Positions 7,804 through 17,743 of a DNA stretch of 64,000 bases are shown here, piece after piece. The DNA lies in NCBI GenBank assembly GCA_963791995.1, contig CAWBUQ010000018.1, positions 27,223-91,222 of the forward strand. The letters are read 5' to 3'. The translations under genes were made by a program, and so were the position numbers. This DNA is from Bog-473 sp963791995 (GTDB lineage: Bacteria > Actinomycetota > Acidimicrobiia > Acidimicrobiales > RAAP-2). Below the pieces are notes generated by a model. The model was given only the letters and a program-made list of their open reading frames with translations. It had not been told where the DNA came from and ran no database searches. The first letter of the stretch is position 1. The number at the start of each line of letters is the position of its first letter.

Positions 7804-7818
7804 GGAGTGCTTCACTCC
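7804..7818. terminator. short hairpin between convergent genes
   Basis: GGAGTG-CTT-CACTCC lies between the convergent methyltransferase and winged-helix genes. It lacks a T-run, so it may only be a weak or bidirectional end signal. Confidence 0.3.
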
Positions 7819-7837
7819 GTGAGCTTCCACCTTGGGC

Positions 7838-8143
7838 CTAAGGAGATGCTGCCTCAGCACTGGCGATGACCGATCGCAGGGCAGCCACATGTCCCTCGAA
7901 GGCCTTGCGACCGGCGCCAGTCAGGGCCACGCGAACTCGCCTCCGACGATTGGTCACCAGCCGATCGATCGTGACGTATCCGGCGTCCTCCAAAATCGAG
8001 AACTGCTTGGACAAAGCTGAATCAGACATGCCCAGGCGGTCACGCACGAACGAGAAATCCGCCCAATCCGTCGAGGCCAAGAGGGCAACGATGGACAGGC
8101 GAGTGCTGGGATGGATGATCTCGTCGAATGTGGCGGTACTCAC
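7838..8143 (-). CDS. winged-helix transcriptional regulator
   Basis: A 101-residue regulator of the winged-helix (MarR/ArsR-like, PF13601-type) group: IIHPSTRLSIVALLAS, then FVRDRLGMSDSALSKQFSILEDAGYV as recognition helix and RRRRVRVALTGAGRKAFEGH as wing. The start is the GTG at 8143, which overlaps the stop of the upstream membrane-protein gene by 4 bases, so the two are translationally coupled. It is the likely binder of the two ACTTTCC-N5-GGAAAGT sites in the operon promoter. A longer same-frame reading upstream is an artefact of the overlapped gene. Confidence 0.88.
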   Translation of the reverse strand: MSTATFDEIIHPSTRLSIVALLASTDWADFSFVRDRLGMSDSALSKQFSILEDAGYVTIDRLVTNRRRRVRVALTGAGRKAFEGHVAALRSVIASAEAASP

Positions 8144-8622
8144 GAAACACTGAGGCGCTTCTCGGCGCGTCGTCGCACGGTGTCCATCAATCTCGGTCCT
8201 CCGAGGAGCACGAGGACGGCAACGACGACGCTGGCGAAGAGGGCCGCATGGCGATCGCCGTCTGCATTGGCGATCAATGCCAAGGCAACGGTGACCGCCG
8301 TCATGAGAATCAAGAACCCAATAACCAATTCCGGGACACGACGACTGATGAGGTCGCTGTGCACGCTCACATGTGGCGATGCATGCCGGCCGGAAAGAAT
8401 CCGCGGAGCGACAGCGGCGTGACCCGCTCCAAAGATCACCGTTCCAGCGATCGTCGCCCAGCCGGGTGCGAACTCTGCGAGGACGCCAAGCACTATCCAT
8501 CCTGCGGCGAGGCTCATCCAGTACCACGAAGGCACGTCGATCTCGGCGATCACCTGTTGGCGACGTTGCTCGATCGAGCTCAATGCCAGGCGAGCCTCTG
8601 CTTCTGTGACCTCGTTGTTCAT
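8140..8622 (-). CDS. small polytopic membrane protein
   Basis: 160 residues. The N-terminal 27 residues are a charged helix (EARLALSSIEQRRQQVIAEI), followed by four probable membrane helices near residues 31-50, 55-72, 96-115 and 122-142. There is no recognisable catalytic motif. A strong ribosome site (AAGGAG) precedes the ATG at 8622. It is co-transcribed with, and overlaps, a winged-helix regulator, the usual form of a membrane protein paired with its own PadR/MarR-like regulator. Confidence 0.8.
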   Translation of the reverse strand: MNNEVTEAEARLALSSIEQRRQQVIAEIDVPSWYWMSLAAGWIVLGVLAEFAPGWATIAGTVIFGAGHAAVAPRILSGRHASPHVSVHSDLISRRVPELVIGFLILMTAVTVALALIANADGDRHAALFASVVVAVLVLLGGPRLMDTVRRRAEKRLSVS

Positions 8623-8635
8623 GCCAGAACTCCTT

Positions 8636-8681
8636 ACTTTCCTAGTCGGAAAGTCTATTACTTTCCAACTAGGAAAGTCAA
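8636..8681 (-). promoter_or_regulatory. promoter covered by twin palindromic operators
   Basis: Two 19-bp sites, ACTTTCC-TAGTC-GGAAAGT (8636-8654) and ACTTTCC-AACTA-GGAAAGT (8660-8678), 24 bases centre to centre. On the minus strand TTGACT (8681-8676) and TAGACT (8657-8652), 18 bases apart, form the promoter. One site sits over the -35, the other over the -10 and start, a textbook repression design, presumably for the regulator encoded second in this operon. Confidence 0.8.
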
Positions 8682-8795
8682 CTGATCACTACCGGGTCGC
8701 GGTCTTGTCGTCGCGGCAACGGGCATGACGAATCAGTACGGAGCCCAGTCCCTGCTCGCCGGCTCGGCTTGCGCCGGCGTTCAAGCGGTCTGCTT

Positions 8796-9584
8796 ATGAT
8801 CGTGTTCTCGGTCCCGGTCGGAGTGCCACCGCATGAGCTGCACGACTCCGTTGAGCTCACTGCTCGACTCCTTCCTTCTCCAGAGAAGAGCGGAGGAGCG
8901 ATCACGTCGGATTTCATCCTTGTACCTGGCGCGGGCGGCATAGCCACGCCTTATTGGCGCAGCGTGAGCACGCATCTCGAAGATGCCGGTCATCACGCCC
9001 TTCCCGTCGATCTGCCCGGCGCTGACCCCGAGGCGGGACTACCCGACTACGCGGCAATGATCATCGATGCCATCGAGAGATGTGCTGAACCAGTCGTTGT
9101 GGCTCAATCGATGGGCGCCTTCAGCGCCGTGATGGCTTGTGACCGGGTTCCAGTCGGCGGGCTCATCCTTGTCAACGCAATGGTGCCTGCGCCCCGAGAG
9201 ACGCCCGGGGAGTGGTGGACGGCAACCGGCGCGATCGCAGCTCGGATCGCCGCTGCGGACGCCGGCGGATACGACACCGATTTCGACCTCGAGACGTATT
9301 TTCTCCATGACCTCACATCGGAGGAGGCTGCTGCGGTACGAGCCAATCCGGGGCACGAGGTCGACATCGCCTTCGGTCAACCGTGCGATATCGAGAGGTG
9401 GCCCGACGTCGCCACTGCAGCAATAATCGGGCGAGACGACCGTCTCTTTCCCATCGAGTTTCAGCGGCTGCTCCTGCATGAGCGGGTTGGCGTGGATGCA
9501 ACGATCATTCCTGGAGGCCACCTCCTCGCGCTGGCGAACCCCGACGGACTCTTCGAGACACTCCTTCACCTGGCCCGCTCCTAG
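8796..9584 (+). CDS. alpha/beta hydrolase (esterase type)
   Basis: Alpha/beta-hydrolase fold: FILVPGAGGIATPYW holds the oxyanion region, VVVAQSMGAFSA the nucleophile Ser, a later IIGRDDRLFP the acid, and IPGGHLLALANP the catalytic His. It resembles the short plant-esterase-like hydrolases with a narrow substrate range, but the substrate is unknown. The start is uncertain: the family domain begins near 8902, where a GGAGGAG purine run has no ATG/GTG/TTG after it, so an upstream ATG at 8796 is listed; the first about 35 residues may not be real. Confidence 0.75.
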   Translation: MIVFSVPVGVPPHELHDSVELTARLLPSPEKSGGAITSDFILVPGAGGIATPYWRSVSTHLEDAGHHALPVDLPGADPEAGLPDYAAMIIDAIERCAEPVVVAQSMGAFSAVMACDRVPVGGLILVNAMVPAPRETPGEWWTATGAIAARIAAADAGGYDTDFDLETYFLHDLTSEEAAAVRANPGHEVDIAFGQPCDIERWPDVATAAIIGRDDRLFPIEFQRLLLHERVGVDATIIPGGHLLALANPDGLFETLLHLARS

Positions 9585-9686
9585 TCACCTGGGCGGGATC
9601 CTCCCTCGGTCCGAGGACCAATCCGTCGCGTCGGCGAATTGGTCCGCCACGCTCACAGGAGGAGACCAAGACCCGTCGCTCGACGG

Positions 9687-11471
9687 TCAGCCCGGCAACG
9701 GCGTGGCCATGCCCCCGCCGAGCAAGGCTGGCAGCGCGGTGGCCCGCATCCGAGCCAGCACCCGGTCGGTCACCACCACGGCATCGGGGTGCACGCCTCC
9801 GTTCGCCTCGGCCTGCTCCCGCCACTTGGCCGCCCGCGCCTCGTAGACGCCGGCGTTTTGGAGCTCCCCGCATTCGAGGCGGTCGGTCGTGAGGTCGACC
9901 ACTACCGTGTCGCCGTCCTCGACGAGTGCGATCGGCCCTCCGAGGATCGCCTCGGGCGCGACATGGCCGATCACGACACCAACGGACCCGCCCGAGAAGC
10001 GGGCGTCGGTCATCAGTGCGATGGTGATGCCCCGCTCGCGGCACAGCGCAGTGATGCGTGACGTGGGATCGAGCAACTCGGGCATGCCGGGCGCGCCGCG
10101 GGGCCCCTCATAGCGGATCACCACCATGTCCCTGTCCTCGAAGCTGCTGGGGTGCTGGTCGAGTGCTTCAATCAGCGCGCGCTCGCTGTTGAAGACGCGG
10201 GCACGGCCCGTGAAGACGCCGCCCTCCATACCTCCCTCGACGCCGGCAACCTTGAGGATCGCGCCACCGTCGGGTGCGAGGTTTCCGCTGAGCAGTCGGA
10301 GGCCGCCCGTGTCCTTGAACGGCGAGGCGACCGAGTAGATGACGTCCCCGTCGGGAGCCGGCGGGTCGAGGACGCCGATCTGCTCGGCCAACGTCTCCCC
10401 GGTGCATGTCATGGCCGACCCGTCGAGGAATCCGGCAGCGAGGAGCTCCTTGACGATGACCTGCAGCCCGCCCTTGGCATCCACGTCGACCATGGAGTAC
10501 TCGCCGAAGGGACGCATGTTGACCAACACCGGCAAGCGCCGGGACAGCTGGTTGAAGTCCTCCTGGCTCAACGCCTCGGCCCACAGGTCGATGCCCGCGG
10601 CGCGGGCGATCTCCACGCTGTGCAACACCACATTGGTGGAGCCGCCCATGGCGATGGCCACCGTCACTGCGTTGCGCAACGAGGCCGGCGTCACGATGTC
10701 ACGGGGTCGTATCCCCTTGGCCGTCATGGCCACCAAGCAGTCGATCAACTGGTCGGGGAACTCAGTGAGCCGGCGCGGGTCGTCCGACGACGGCGACACC
10801 ATGTGCAGCGGCTCGAGACCGAGCACCGCGATGAACGTCTGCATGGTGTTGTAGGTGAACATGCCCCCGCAGCTGCCCTGACCGGGGCAGGCGTGCAGGG
10901 CGAGGCGAGAACGGACCTCGGCGTCCTGGTCCACCGCCTGAAAGGCGGTGACGAGGTCGATCCGGGCGCCGGTCTCGGGATCGATGCCGGGCTTGATGGG
11001 TCCGTCGGAGAGCAGTACCGCCGGCGTGTTGTTCTCGAGCACGGCGGCGAGCGTGCCCACCGGGGGCTTGTCGCAAGCGACCACCGCGACCAGGCCGGCC
11101 ACGCCGTTGGCCGCCAGGTGCACGTCCGCGATGTCGTGGACGAGTTCACGGCCGACGAGGGAGAACCGCATCTGCGGGGTGCCGTTCAGCTGACCGTCCG
11201 AGACCCCGAGCGTGAAGGCCGGCGGAATCAGCCGGATCGCGAGGTCGAGGTCGGCGATCCGACGAGACAGCGCGGCCTGTACCGCTTCCACCTTTTGTGG
11301 GACCCCCAGATAGCACTGGCTGTCGCCGAGATTGCCGATGACGGCCCAGACAGGATCGTGGATCTTGCGGACGTCCTCACCGAGGAAAGCCGCGGTGCCG
11401 ACGCGCTGCACGTCGCGACCGGGATTGATGGATACGAGCGTGGACGTCGCCTCCGATTGGTCGGTGGTCAT
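9687..11471 (-). CDS. IlvD/Edd-family dehydratase, divergent
   Basis: 594 residues of the Fe-S dehydratase family (dihydroxy-acid, 6-phosphogluconate and sugar-acid dehydratases). The family Cys positions are seen in VACDKPPVG and CPGQGSCGGMFT, with AIAMGGSTNVVLH and the C-terminal MTDARFSGGSVG. The usual CDKITPG and DG-AMGH motifs of standard IlvD are altered (CDKPPVG, DGQLNGTPQMR), and the N-terminus is unlike IlvD. A sugar-acid or other hydroxy-acid dehydratase is therefore as likely as the branched-chain enzyme. The ATG at 11471 was chosen over TTG at 11480. The reading frame is intact. Confidence 0.85.
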   Translation of the reverse strand: MTTDQSEATSTLVSINPGRDVQRVGTAAFLGEDVRKIHDPVWAVIGNLGDSQCYLGVPQKVEAVQAALSRRIADLDLAIRLIPPAFTLGVSDGQLNGTPQMRFSLVGRELVHDIADVHLAANGVAGLVAVVACDKPPVGTLAAVLENNTPAVLLSDGPIKPGIDPETGARIDLVTAFQAVDQDAEVRSRLALHACPGQGSCGGMFTYNTMQTFIAVLGLEPLHMVSPSSDDPRRLTEFPDQLIDCLVAMTAKGIRPRDIVTPASLRNAVTVAIAMGGSTNVVLHSVEIARAAGIDLWAEALSQEDFNQLSRRLPVLVNMRPFGEYSMVDVDAKGGLQVIVKELLAAGFLDGSAMTCTGETLAEQIGVLDPPAPDGDVIYSVASPFKDTGGLRLLSGNLAPDGGAILKVAGVEGGMEGGVFTGRARVFNSERALIEALDQHPSSFEDRDMVVIRYEGPRGAPGMPELLDPTSRITALCRERGITIALMTDARFSGGSVGVVIGHVAPEAILGGPIALVEDGDTVVVDLTTDRLECGELQNAGVYEARAAKWREQAEANGGVHPDAVVVTDRVLARMRATALPALLGGGMATPLPG

Positions 11472-11502
11472 GGGCGCCAAGCATACGACCGCGCCCAGGG
11501 CC

Positions 11503-13757
11503 TCAAGCCGGGATCGGCGCCGGACTCGGAGGCTGCGCGGGCGCCGGCTCCGGCGTCACCTCGACCCCGATGCTCGGCATGGAGCGGTCCATCCAGCGGG
11601 GCAGCCACCAGTTGACCGGGCCGAGCAGCTCCATGATGGAGGGGACGAGCATCATGCGCACCAAGGTCGCGTCGACCAGCACCGCGGTGGCGAGTCCGAG
11701 GCCGAACACCTTGAGGACGTGCAAGGGGTCCTTGATGATGAAGGACCCGAAGACACAGAACATGATGGCAGCGGCCGCGGTGATGATCCGTCCCGTCACC
11801 GCCAGCCCGTCCGCCACCGCCGTCGAGTTCTCGTGGGTCCGCAGCCACTCCTCGCGGATGCGCGACAGCAAGAAGACCTCGTAGTCCATGGAGAGGCCGA
11901 AGAGCACCACGAAGAGGGCAACGGGGATCCAGGGATCGATCGGGCCCGTGGCGCCGATTCCGATCACGCTGCCGCCCCAGCCCCACTGGAAGACGGCCAC
12001 CATCACGCCGTAGGCGGCACCCACGCTGAGGAGGTTCATGATCACCGCCTTGAGCGGCAACACCAGGGAGCGGAAGACCACCATCAGGAGCAAGAAGGAA
12101 AGGATCAGCACGGCGCCGATCACGATGAAGAGCCGGTGCCCCAAGAACGTGGCCGCGTCAATGCTGCTGGCCGTCTCGCCGCCCACCTGCGCGTTCACGC
12201 CGCTCCCCGCCACCACCGGGGGGATCACGTCGGTGCGCAGGGTCTGGACGAGCTGCTCGGTCTGGCGAGGACTGCGGGGAGGTCGTCGGGTACACGATGA
12301 TCAACCCGCCGGTGTGCGAGGCGTTGAATTGCACCGGCGTCACGAAGGCGATGCCGTCGTGGTGCGACACCAAGGAGGCCTGCAGCTTGTCCACCGTCGC
12401 CGTGTCGCCCGGACCGTGCATGTCGGCCGCGACGATGAGCGGCCCGTTGAACCCGGGGCCGAACCCCTGGGCCAGGAGGTCGTAGGCCTGCCTCGTGGTC
12501 AACGAGGTCGGGTCGTTGCCGGCATCGGTGAAGGCGAGGCGCATGCTGAACAGCGGCAGCGCCAGCACGACCAGGATGAGCACGGCGATGGTCCCGGTCA
12601 ACCACGCCCGGCGCTGGACGAAGCGGCTCCAGCGGTGCCAGAACCCGTTTTCGGGAGGCGGGCCGCCGCTCTGGAGCAAACCCGGCACGTGCAGTTTGTC
12701 GATGGCGTTTCCCGCAAAGCCCAGCATGGCCGGCAACAGGGTCAGGGCGGCGACGAGGACCATGAGCACGGCGGCGATGCACGCTGTGGCCAGACCGATC
12801 ATGTACGCCTGGCCGATCAGGTAGAGACCGAAGAGCGAGATCACGACCGTGGTGCCTGCGAAGAGGACGGAACGGCCCGCCGTCATATGTGCGGTCATCA
12901 CGGCGTCGCGCGGCGCGCGGCCTTCGAAGATGCCCTGCCGGTAACGGGTGACGATGAAGAGCGCGTAGTCGATCCCGACGCCGATACCGATCATGGCGGC
13001 CATTTCGGGCGAGAAATTCGGAACGACGAAAAGGTGGGTGAGCAGCTCGAGCAGCGCGATCCCGATGCCCAGGCCGGCCAGCGCGGTGATGACCGGCAGG
13101 CCCATCGCCACCACCGAGCCGAAGGCCAGCAGCATGATGATGAGCGCGGCGGTGATGCCGATCCCCTCGCTCGGCCCGGGCGCCGCGGTGACGGCCGACG
13201 AGATGGGGTTCCCGCCCAGGGCGACCCCGAAGCCCGGGCGCGCCGCTGCCTCCGCGGTCGAGACGACGTTCTTGACCGCGCCCGTGGGGATGTCGGCGGT
13301 GTCGGTGGTGAACTGGACCTGGGCGAAGGCGATGTTGCCGTGTGGCGCGATCTGGTGCGCCCCGGCCGCCGAGAAGGGGCTCGTCACGCCCCTCGACGTA
13401 GGGCATCGGTCGGACCCGGGCCAGCACCTGGTCGATGGCCGCCTTGTTCTCCGCGATGGGGGTGGCGGTGTGGAACACGATGTCGGCCGAGTCTCCCGCC
13501 TGCGAGGGGAAGCGCTCCTGAATGATGTTCTGCGCCTGCTGCGACGGCGTGTTGCCCGCGGTGAACTTGTTCTTGAAGTCGGTGCCCACCACCTGGGCGA
13601 CGACGGTGATGCCGATGATGGCGACGATCCAGAGCACGAGGACGAGCCGCCGTCGGTCGTAGCAGTGCCCGGCCAGGCGGCCGAGCGCAGTCACGGGCTG
13701 GGCCTCGCCCGCCTCGGGGTCAGCCGGTCGTGCTGGTCCGGATTCGGTGCTGTCCAC
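11503..13757 (-). CDS. MMPL-family RND transporter (two frameshifts)
   Basis: Proton-driven exporter of about 750 residues with two repeats of one membrane helix, an outer loop and five helices. Helices and motifs are clear: LVLVLWIVAIIGITVV near the N-terminus, GIGVGIDYALFIVTRYR in the first half and VLFGLSMDYEVFLLSRIREE in the second, carrying the Asp-Tyr pair for proton transfer. The frame breaks near 13385 (an extra G in a GGGG run, between PMPYVEG and TSPFSAAG) and near 12268. Protein sense continues on both sides, so sequencing indels are likely. GGAGG precedes the GTG start. It is divergent from a TetR gene, its probable repressor. Confidence 0.88.
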
Positions 13758-13784
13758 GCCGCTACCTCCGAATACCCGTATGAT

Positions 13785-13797
13785 TCATCACTGATGA
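13785..13797. promoter_or_regulatory. palindrome between MMPL and TetR genes
   Basis: TCATCA-C-TGATGA lies in the 99-base divergent gap, 28 bases from the MMPL GTG start and 60 from the TetR start. It is a plausible TetR-dimer operator for the exporter. Confidence 0.5.
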
Positions 13798-13856
13798 GTT
13801 GTACCACAGAATTCCCCGATGGTGAATACCCGCTGACCTCGGTCCATTCGTTGCCG

Positions 13857-14473
13857 GTGCACGGCCGAGCGGTGAGCGCCGTGCGCGCCGTCGGGCGGCG
13901 GCCCGGGAACGCCGACACCCGGGGCGAGATCATCGAGGCGGCCAAGCGCGTCTTCGCCGCCAAGGGCTACGACGGCACCAGCCTGCGGGCGGTGGCCCGC
14001 GAGGCCGGGGTGGACCCCGCCCTCGTCCACCACTACTTCGACGGCAAAGCCAGCCTCTTCGTCGCCGCCATGGCGTTGCCCTTCGACCCGCGGGAGGTCA
14101 AGGCGCACGCGGCCTCGGCCGAGCACTCGGGCGCGCGCACCATCGAGTCGTTCCTCACCATGTGGGACAGGGCCGAGGACACGGGTTCCTCGTTCGCCTC
14201 CTGCGTGGCCGCCATGGCCGCCTCGACCAGCGTGGCCGACGCCATGCGTGAGTTCGTCAGCGAGCGGGTGTGGAGCGTCCCTGCCCCGCAACGAAGGTGA
14301 CGGCGAGGCCATGGCCAAGCGCCGGACGCCATGGTCTCCTCGCAGCTGATGGGGCTCGCCTTCGCCCGCTACATCCTGCGGGTGCCGCCCATGGCCACCG
14401 CGACGCCACGCCAGATCGGACGCTGGGTCGGCCCGACGCTGGACCGTTACACAAGGAGCCGCTCAGTTCGTGA
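13857..14473 (+). CDS. TetR-family regulator (frameshifted)
   Basis: The N-terminal DNA-binding domain is standard: TRGEIIEAAKRVFAAKGYDGTSLRAVAREAGVDPALVHHYFDGKASLF. The C-terminal regulatory domain is readable only by changing frame twice, near 14280 and 14325, to reach MVSSQLMGLAFARYILRV and GPTLDRY. The starting GTG at 13857 is one of three possible. The end near 14473 nearly meets the convergent gatB end. It is divergent from the MMPL exporter with a 13-bp palindrome between them, so it probably represses that exporter. Confidence 0.82.
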
Positions 14474-14482
14474 GGGGGCCGG

Positions 14483-15971
14483 TCAACCGATCCGGCGGCG
14501 CAGCTCGGCCGCGACCTCCTTGCCGTTGGCCTTGCCCGAGGTGGCCTGCATCACCTTGCCGGTGAAGAAACCCATGAGCTTCTTCTGCTCGCCCTCGTCG
14601 CCGCCGACGAAGCGGGCCCACTCGTCGGGATTGGCCGCCGATGACCTCGTCGACCACCGCGCCAAGCGTGTCGGCCCCGAGCGCCTCGTAGCCCATCTCC
14701 TTGGCCAGGGCTGCCGGGTCTCCCCCGCCGCGCTCGAGCAGCGCGCCGAGCACCGCCTTGGACTGGGTCGCCGACAGCTGCCCGCCCGCCTCCATGGCCA
14801 GCAGCGCGGCGAAGGACCCGGCGGTCGAGGCGCAAGCCGGCCTCGCCCTGCGCCGCCACCTCGTTGGCCGCCCGGGCCAGGGCCAGCGCCGCGGGCGCGC
14901 CGGCCTCGACCGCGGCAGTCACCAGGGCGTCGAGGCCGAGGTCGACCACGGCCCGGATCTGGTCCGTCTCGGCGTCGCTCGGGGTCACCGCCCGAGCGCG
15001 GCGGCCAGCGCGGCACGGCGGTCGGCCGGCATCGGCGCCGAGGCCGGCGCGCACGCGTTCGCGCCAGGCGGCGTCGGGCGCCAGCGGCACCAGGTCGGGC
15101 TCGGGGAAGTAGCGGTAGTCGTTGGCCTCCTCCTTGGAGCGCATCGACTCGGTCCGCCCGGCCGACTCGTCCCAGTGCCGCGTCTCTTGGGCGACCGAGC
15201 CACCGCCCTCGAGCACCGCGATCTGGCGTGGCGCCTCGTACTCGATGGCCCGACCGAGCGAGCGCAGCGAGTTGAGGTTCTTGATCTCGCAGCGGGTGCC
15301 GAACGCAGCGGTCCCCGCGGGCCGCACCGACACGTTGGCGTCGACCCGCATGGAGCCCTCCTCCATGCGGCCGTCGGACGCGCCGGTGGCCACGAGGATG
15401 CCGCGCAGCTCGGCGGCGTAGGCACGGGCCTGGGCGGCGGAGCGGATGTCGGGCTCGCTCACGATCTCGACCAGCGGCACGCCCGAGCGGTTGTAGTCCA
15501 CCAGCGCGTGGTCGGCCGCGTTGATGCGGCCGCTCGCGCCCGACGTGGGTGAGCTTGCCGGTGTCCTCTTCCATGTGCGCCCGCGTCACGCCCACCCGGA
15601 CGCCGTCGGGCAGCTCCAGCCAGCCGTCCGCGTTGAGCGGCAGGTCGTACTGGCTGATCTGGTAGTCCTTGGCCTGGTCGGGATAGAAGTAGTTCTTCCG
15701 GGCGAAGACCGAGGGCCGGATCTCGCAGTGCAGGGCCTCGCCGATCCGCATGGCCAGCTCGACCGCCTGCTCGTTGAGCACGGGCAGCGATCCGGGCAGA
15801 CCGATGCAGATCGGGCAGATGTTGACGTTGGGCTCGTCGCCGAACGCGTTGCGACAGCCGCAGAACAGCTTCGTCGCCGTTGCCAGCTCGCAGTGGACCT
15901 CGAGGCCTGATCACCATCTCCCACTCGCCGCCCATGGCGCCCGTGACCAGCTCGCTCGACGTCGTGCTCAC
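14483..15971 (-). CDS. gatB: Asp/Glu-tRNA amidotransferase subunit B (frameshifted)
   Basis: Subunit of GatCAB, which phosphorylates and amidates Glu-tRNA(Gln) and Asp-tRNA(Asn). The N-terminus runs MSTTSSELVTGAMGGEWEMV then, one frame over, LEVHCELATATKLFC; later NYFYPDQAKDYQISQYD, VDYNRSGVPLVEIVSEPD and the tRNA-binding C-terminal tail ending AAELRRRIG are all present. At least five single-base shifts (near 15908, 15540, 15000, 14850 and 14640) split it. All domains survive, so sequence error is the best reading. The GTG start overlaps the gatA stop by 4 bases. Confidence 0.93.
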
Positions 15972-17426
15972 GACGGCTCCGGCCCGCCGCCCGCCGGCGC
16001 GTGTGCCTCGACCACGCGGGCCACTCGGAAGAGCAGGGCCTCGCCCAGCGCGGGCGCCAGCACCTGGACGCCGACCGGCAGGCCGTCCGTCGCCCGTGCC
16101 GAAGGGCACCGACATGGCGGGATGCCCCGACAGGTTGGAGGGGATGGTGCACACGTCGTTCATGTACATCGCCATGGGGTCGTCGACCTTGGCCCCGAGG
16201 TCGAACGCCGTCGTCGGCGCGGTGGCGCCGAGCAGCACGTCGACCGACTCGTAGGCCCGGTCGAAGGCCTGCATCACCAGCGTGCGCACCCGCTGCGCCT
16301 GCGCGTAGTACGCGTCGTAGTACCCGGCGGAGAGCGCGTAGGTGCCGAGCATGATCCGGCGCTTCACCTCGTCCCCGAACCCTGCCGTGCGCGTGCGCGG
16401 TGTTCATGGCGGCCGCGTCCTCGCCGTCGACGCGCAGGCCGTAGCGGACGCCGTCGTAGCGGGCCAGATTGGAGGATGCCTCGGCCGGGGCGATCAGGTA
16501 GTAGGCGGAGAGGCCGAAGGCGAACTCGGGCACCGAGATCTCCTCGACCTTGGCGCCGGCATCAGCCAGTGCGTCGGCCGCCTCCTGCACACGTGCCGCG
16601 ACATCGGGCGCGCAGCCGTCGACCAGGTCCCGGCACAACCCGACCCGCACGCCCTCAGCGCCGGCGTCCAACGTCGGCCGCACCGCCTCGGGTGCCGACG
16701 GCAGTGACGTGGAGTCGAGCGGATCGTGCCCGGCCAGGACGTCAAAGAGCAGCGCGGCGTCCTCCACCGTGGTGGCGAAGGGACCGATCTGATCGAGCGA
16801 GCTGGCGAAGGCGACCAGCCCGTAGCGCGAGACGCGTCCGTAGGTGGGCTTCATCCCCACCACGCCGCACAGCGCGGCGGGCTGGCGGATGGACCCGCCC
16901 GTATCCGAGCCGAGCCCGAGCGGCGCGAACCCGGCCGCCACGGCCGCGGCGGACCCCCCGCTGCTGCCGCCGGGCACCTTGCCGATGTGACGCGGGTTGC
17001 GTGTCGGGCCAAAGGCCGAGTTCTCGGTCGAGCTGCCCATGGCGAACTCGTCCATGTTCGTCTTGCCCAGCGCCACGGCCCCGGCCTCGCGCAGGCGAGC
17101 CACCACGGTGGCGTCATAGGGCGGCCTCCACCCTTCGAGGATGCGCGAGCCGCACGTCGTCGGCGTGCCCCGCGTGCACAGGTTGTCCTTGAGCGCCACC
17201 GGCACCCCGGCCAACGGTCCGGGGTCGCGCCCCGCCGCCACCGCGGCATCGACCGCGTCGGCCTGGTCACGTGCGTCGTCGGCGAGGACGCTGCAGGAAG
17301 GAGTTGAATTCCGCCGTCGCGCGCCGCCACCGCGGCCAGCGCCTCGTCGGCCACCTGGCGCGCCGAACGCGCCCGCCGGCGCGGACTTCGGCGGCCAGAG
17401 CCACCGCAGCTGCCGATGGTGCTCAC
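15968..17426 (-). CDS. gatA: Asp/Glu-tRNA amidotransferase subunit A (frameshifted)
   Basis: Amidase subunit that releases ammonia from Gln for the GatCAB reaction. The amidase-signature triad is visible: Lys in VALKDNLC, cis-Ser in GGSSGGSAAAVAAG and the nucleophile Ser in SDTGGSIRQPAALCG. The frame changes near 17390, 17300, 16395 and 16085; the last segment ends LLFRVARVVEAHAP followed by a short Pro/Gly tail. The GTG start overlaps the gatC stop (GTGA), and its stop overlaps the gatB start in the same way. Confidence 0.93.
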
Positions 17427-17743
17427 GGTGCCTCGCTCCCGATGCGAGGCACCCGGAAGCGGTCGTCTTCCACGGCCGGCGCCGCCGCCAGGACCTCCTC
17501 GCGGTCCAGGCTCGGCCGGGGCTCGTCGGCACGCAGCACGTTCTGGAGCGCGATCGGGTGCGACGACGGCTCCAGGTGGGCCAGGTCGAGTGCGGCTACG
17601 TCGGCGGCGTGGTCGAGCACCGTGCGCAGCTGTGCGGTAAAGAGGTCCACCTCGGCGTCGGTCAGCTCCAGGCGGGCGAGGCGCGCCACGTGGACGACGT
17701 CGTCACGACTGAGCGAGGCCCGTCCGATCGGCTCGTCGCTCAC
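17423..17743 (-). CDS. gatC: Asp/Glu-tRNA amidotransferase subunit C
   Basis: 106-residue small subunit that stabilises GatA-GatB. The family N-terminus is clear (LSRDDVVHVARLARLELTD), with the helical hairpin and C-terminal LEPSSHPIALQNVLRAD. The reading frame is intact. It starts with GTG at 17743, overlapping the upstream hydrolase stop by 4 bases, and its own stop overlaps gatA by 4. Confidence 0.93.
   Translation of the reverse strand: MSDEPIGRASLSRDDVVHVARLARLELTDAEVDLFTAQLRTVLDHAADVAALDLAHLEPSSHPIALQNVLRADEPRPSLDREEVLAAAPAVEDDRFRVPRIGSEAP

Noticed and set aside
10152..11615. Plus-strand ORF of 487 residues
   Set aside because: Antisense to the IlvD/Edd dehydratase; composition only.
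14483..17426. gatA and gatB as pseudogenes
   Set aside because: All catalytic motifs persist across the shifts, the genes should be essential and the breaks match other indels in the window; error is more likely.
15586..17532. Single 648-residue minus-strand ORF taken as one protein
   Set aside because: Only its middle is GatA; the ends are out-of-frame readings of gatB and the gatC/gatA boundary.
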